The translations under genes and the position numbers were made by a program. From Bacillota bacterium (GTDB lineage: Bacteria > Bacillota > Clostridia > Acetivibrionales > Acetivibrionaceae), in the NCBI GenBank assembly GCA_023398495.1, contig JAEWSG010000068.1:1-14690 (forward strand): DNA of 14,690 nucleotides, in the 5' to 3' direction. Shown here one piece after another: positions 13,142 through 14,690 of the stretch. The notes beneath the pieces are model-generated. The model saw only the letters and a list, made by a program, of their open reading frames with translations, was not told where the DNA came from and did not search any database. Within the stretch, counting starts at the first letter, position 1; each line of letters opens with the position of its first letter.

Positions 13142-13215
13142 TTAACAATGCTACCGTCATAGGGCTCTCCGTCAAATGTTGATTCCAATTTACCTAAAAT
13201 TGACACGTCTTCCAT
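13108..13215 (-). pseudogene. Short 35-codon open frame, probable 5' remnant of a broken gene
   Basis: ATG 13215 is preceded by AGAGAGG at 13227-13233 (11 nt) and gives MEDVSILGKLESTFDGEPYD followed by GSIVNIKLW, then runs into the DUF1801-like remnant in a different frame and stops at 13108-13110. The first 25 residues look like a normal protein start (helix, then GEPYDGS turn), but I do not recognise the family. The junction near 13130-13150 is probably a deletion point that joined two genes or two parts of one gene. It could also be a functional small peptide, though that seems less likely. Confidence 0.35.
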
Positions 13216-13271
13216 ATTAGTGATGTCCTCTCTTCGTCTCAGAATTTTTCTTATTTGGTATTATCCTTAGA

Positions 13272-13553
13272 TTAAATTTCTGTGTTTTGTTTTTCACCAC
13301 AATAGGGACAATACTTGTAATTCTTTCTGATATTTTTACCACAGTCTCTGCATGAGTTAGGTTTTGAAACAACTCGTGTTACAACAAGGTAAACAATAAG
13401 GTTTGACGGTATATTAAGAAGTCCAAATATTCCCCATAACCATTTATTCTCTCCTCTTTTAGAGGCATCCCAGAATATCCAGCACCCTTGTATTAGTAAT
13501 GCACATATTAAAATAATCCACAAATATAGCGGTATATCATATAAGTCATTCAT
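13272..13553 (-). CDS. PLDc_N membrane protein with C-terminal zinc ribbon (YxlE-like)
   Basis: A 93-residue membrane protein. Residues 8-28 and 38-58 are transmembrane segments around a short WDASKRGENKWLW loop, the pattern of the 'phospholipase D-nuclease N-terminal' (PLDc_N, PF13396) domain; it has no phospholipase catalytic part. The C terminus adds a zinc ribbon, Cys68-x2-Cys71...Cys82-x2-Cys85. Its TAATG overlap with the anti-sigma gene and the AAGGAGGAG at 13559-13567 fix the start at 13553; the upstream in-frame extension inside the anti-sigma gene is not used. In Bacillus subtilis the PLDc_N protein YxlE is in the sigY operon and lowers SigY activity. By analogy this may be a third component of the sigma-control module, which is an inference from context. 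Confidence 0.8.
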   Translation of the reverse strand: MNDLYDIPLYLWIILICALLIQGCWIFWDASKRGENKWLWGIFGLLNIPSNLIVYLVVTRVVSKPNSCRDCGKNIRKNYKYCPYCGEKQNTEI

Positions 13554-13969
13554 TAACACTCCTCCTTCATAAGTCTTTGTCTTATCATAAACGGAACCGA
13601 TAAAGGCACACAAATCATAAGAATAATCTGCACCACTATAATGCTCTTAGCATAACCCATATATATAAGCAATCCCACTATACCTAACATTACAATTGCT
13701 ATAATAGCAAAGACAACTAAATCCCGTATATTTTTACTTCTTTCCACCAGAACATCGGCTTCCCTAAACGCCCCGCCAATTATCCTCTCATCAATTTCAA
13801 TATCCACATCAAAAGCTGGCAGCTCCTTTTTTAATAATTCCAGCTTATTCCAATACGCAGCACACTCACTGCAATTACCAATATGAATTTTAATTTCTTC
13901 CGTCATCGGCTTTTCTCCATAATACACGTCCAAAAGTTCTTCCTGTATTTTTTCATGACTAAAAGACAT
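13553..13969 (-). CDS. Transmembrane zinc anti-sigma factor (zf-HC2)
   Basis: A 138-residue membrane protein. The cytoplasmic N terminus holds the zinc anti-sigma motif His29-x3-Cys33-x2-Cys36 (HIGNCSECAAYW), typical of zf-HC2/ZAS domains that hold ECF sigma factors. Two transmembrane helices follow at about 83-104 and 109-128, ending in a short basic tail. There is little extracytoplasmic loop between them, so it probably senses the membrane itself or a partner rather than a soluble ligand. AAGGGAG about 8 nt before ATG 13969 supports the start. It begins 13 nt after the sigma gene and overlaps the next gene by one base (TAATG), so the three genes are one operon. It probably sequesters the sigma factor encoded directly upstream. 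Confidence 0.88.
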   Translation of the reverse strand: MSFSHEKIQEELLDVYYGEKPMTEEIKIHIGNCSECAAYWNKLELLKKELPAFDVDIEIDERIIGGAFREADVLVERSKNIRDLVVFAIIAIVMLGIVGLLIYMGYAKSIIVVQIILMICVPLSVPFMIRQRLMKEEC

Positions 13970-13982
13970 ATAAAAACTCCCT

Positions 13983-14507
13983 TCAAATTAAACTCTTTAG
14001 CTTTTCTATGCAATAGTGAAGTCTTGACCTTACAGTTCCAATCGGGCACTTCAGTATTGTACTGATTTCTTCATATGAGTAATCGTAATAATTCTTCAAT
14101 ACAAAAACCATTCTTTTTTCATAGGGAAAGTCCTTTAGCAGGTTCCCTATTCTTCTGACAGTATCTTTATTAATAACAGCATCCTCAAGATTTTGCGAAT
14201 CCTTTACCGCTAAATCCTCAATGCTTAAACTACTCGTTTGTTTATTTTTTCTTATGTTATCCTTATACAAATTAGACGCAATAGAAATAAGCCAGGTTGA
14301 AAATTTGGAATCTCCTTTAAACTTTTTTATATTCACAATAGCCTTAACCATTACTTCCTGTGTTATGTCCTTTGTAACATCTTCGTTCATAGTGAGTTTC
14401 AGAAGATATCCGTATATAATCTTATAATTGTCACGAAGCAGTAATTCAAGTGACATCCTGTCTCCTGACCTTGCTTTTTCAAGTAAAGCCTTTTCATCCA
14501 AAAACAT
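13983..14507 (-). CDS. ECF-type RNA polymerase sigma factor (SigY-like by context)
   Basis: A 174-residue group 4 sigma factor that directs RNA polymerase to a small regulon. Region 2 spans about 20-90, with the core-binding stretch DITQEVMVKAIVNIKKF (47-63) and the -10 recognition helix FSTWLISIASNLYKDNIRK (69-87). Region 4 spans about 115-172, with the helix-turn-helix YDYSYEEISTILKCPIGTVRSRLHY (given in parts: YEEISTILKCPIGTVRSR, 145-162). It has no extra sensory domain; length is normal. The AAGGAG at 14509-14514 is close to the ATG (spacing about 1 nt), so a TTG two codons in (14501, spacing 7) is an alternative start. Neighbours are an anti-sigma factor and a PLDc_N protein as in sigY operons. 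It probably controls its own operon, but no clear ECF promoter was found. Confidence 0.92.
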   Translation of the reverse strand: MFLDEKALLEKARSGDRMSLELLLRDNYKIIYGYLLKLTMNEDVTKDITQEVMVKAIVNIKKFKGDSKFSTWLISIASNLYKDNIRKNKQTSSLSIEDLAVKDSQNLEDAVINKDTVRRIGNLLKDFPYEKRMVFVLKNYYDYSYEEISTILKCPIGTVRSRLHYCIEKLKSLI

Positions 14508-14566
14508 TCTCCTTCCCTGCTATTTTAATTTAGTGCTGATTAAAATATAAGTTCCTGCTTTGGATA

Positions 14567-14589
14567 AGAACAAAACCGCCCTTCGGGCG
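14567..14589 (-). terminator. Intrinsic terminator after the right-edge gene
   Basis: On the minus strand, CGCCC-GAA-GGGCG (14577-14589) is a 5-bp GC-only stem with a 3-nt loop, followed by GTTTTGTTCTT. It starts two bases after the TAG of the right-edge gene and lies before the sigma operon, so it separates the two units. The T-tract is interrupted, so termination may be partial. Confidence 0.65.
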
Positions 14590-14590
14590 A

Positions 14591-14690
14591 CTACTTGGTT
14601 CTGTGACTTTTTGAACTGTCAAAGTAATCTTTATCAATCATAACACCATCACACTTAATACACATAATTATTGGGCATCCAGTTTCTTTA
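14591..14690 (-). CDS. 3' end of a Cys-rich protein, cut by the right edge
   Basis: Only the last 33 codons are visible, ending in TAG at 14591-14593. The tail contains Cys-x4-Cys-x2-Cys (CPIIMCIKCDG), which suggests part of a zinc-binding or zinc-ribbon module, followed by VMIDKDYFDSSKSHRTK. The family cannot be told from this fragment. The GC hairpin directly after the stop supports that this is a real gene end. Confidence 0.5.
   Translation of the reverse strand, partial: KETGCPIIMCIKCDGVMIDKDYFDSSKSHRTK

Noticed and set aside
14528..14555. GGAACTT upstream of the sigma gene as an autoregulatory ECF promoter
   Set aside because: GGAACTT resembles an ECF -35 element, but no fitting -10 (such as CGTC or TCTGA) lies 15-17 bases downstream.

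Overview
The window is AT-rich, with strong Shine-Dalgarno sequences (AAGGAGG type), compact spacing and protein families typical of anaerobic, low-GC Firmicutes. The rubrerythrin, the secreted protein with a copper-amine-oxidase-N-like stalk domain and the ABC-2 exporter point to Clostridia, perhaps a Ruminiclostridium-like lineage. That assignment is inferred from gene content, not from a marker gene. No rRNA, tRNA, CRISPR array, transposase or integrase was seen.

Layout. (1) Positions 1-1295, minus strand: an exported stalk-domain protein and, overlapping it by 4 bases, a second exported protein that runs off the left edge and is interrupted by a -1 frameshift near 443-447. (2) 1611-4259, plus strand: a promoter and a three-gene ABC-2 exporter operon (ATPase, permease, permease). 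It ends at a bidirectional terminator (4304-4345) shared with the convergent rubrerythrin gene. (3) 4389-8332, minus strand: an SNF2-family helicase, a SWIM zinc-finger protein and rubrerythrin, the last with its own extended -10 promoter starting directly at the SWIM stop codon. (4) 8444-9731, minus: a DinB-like metal-binding protein and a flavodoxin, each with a recognisable promoter; the flavodoxin promoter carries direct repeats and a dyad. (5) 9949-11566, minus: a two-half nitroreductase-family protein followed by an alpha/beta hydrolase. (6) 11556-13215, minus: a 341-residue orphan protein lying between two sets of broken coding sequence. (7) 13272-14507, minus: an ECF sigma factor, a zinc-type transmembrane anti-sigma factor and a small PLDc_N plus zinc-ribbon membrane protein, resembling the front half of a Bacillus sigY operon. 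(8) Right edge: the 3' end of a Cys-rich protein with a hairpin directly after its stop.

How it fits together. The clearest functional units are the exporter operon, the SNF2-SWIM pair (probably a chromatin/DNA-remodelling or repair module) and the sigma/anti-sigma unit. Rubrerythrin, flavodoxin and the nitroreductase give the middle of the window a redox or oxygen-stress flavour, but they do not form one operon. The most likely undescribed material is the 341-residue orphan and its broken flanks: an in-frame, conserved-looking 49-codon stretch after its TAG stop, and a DUF1801-like C-terminal remnant upstream. This suggests a replacement or insertion event between the sigma operon and the nitroreductase operon.
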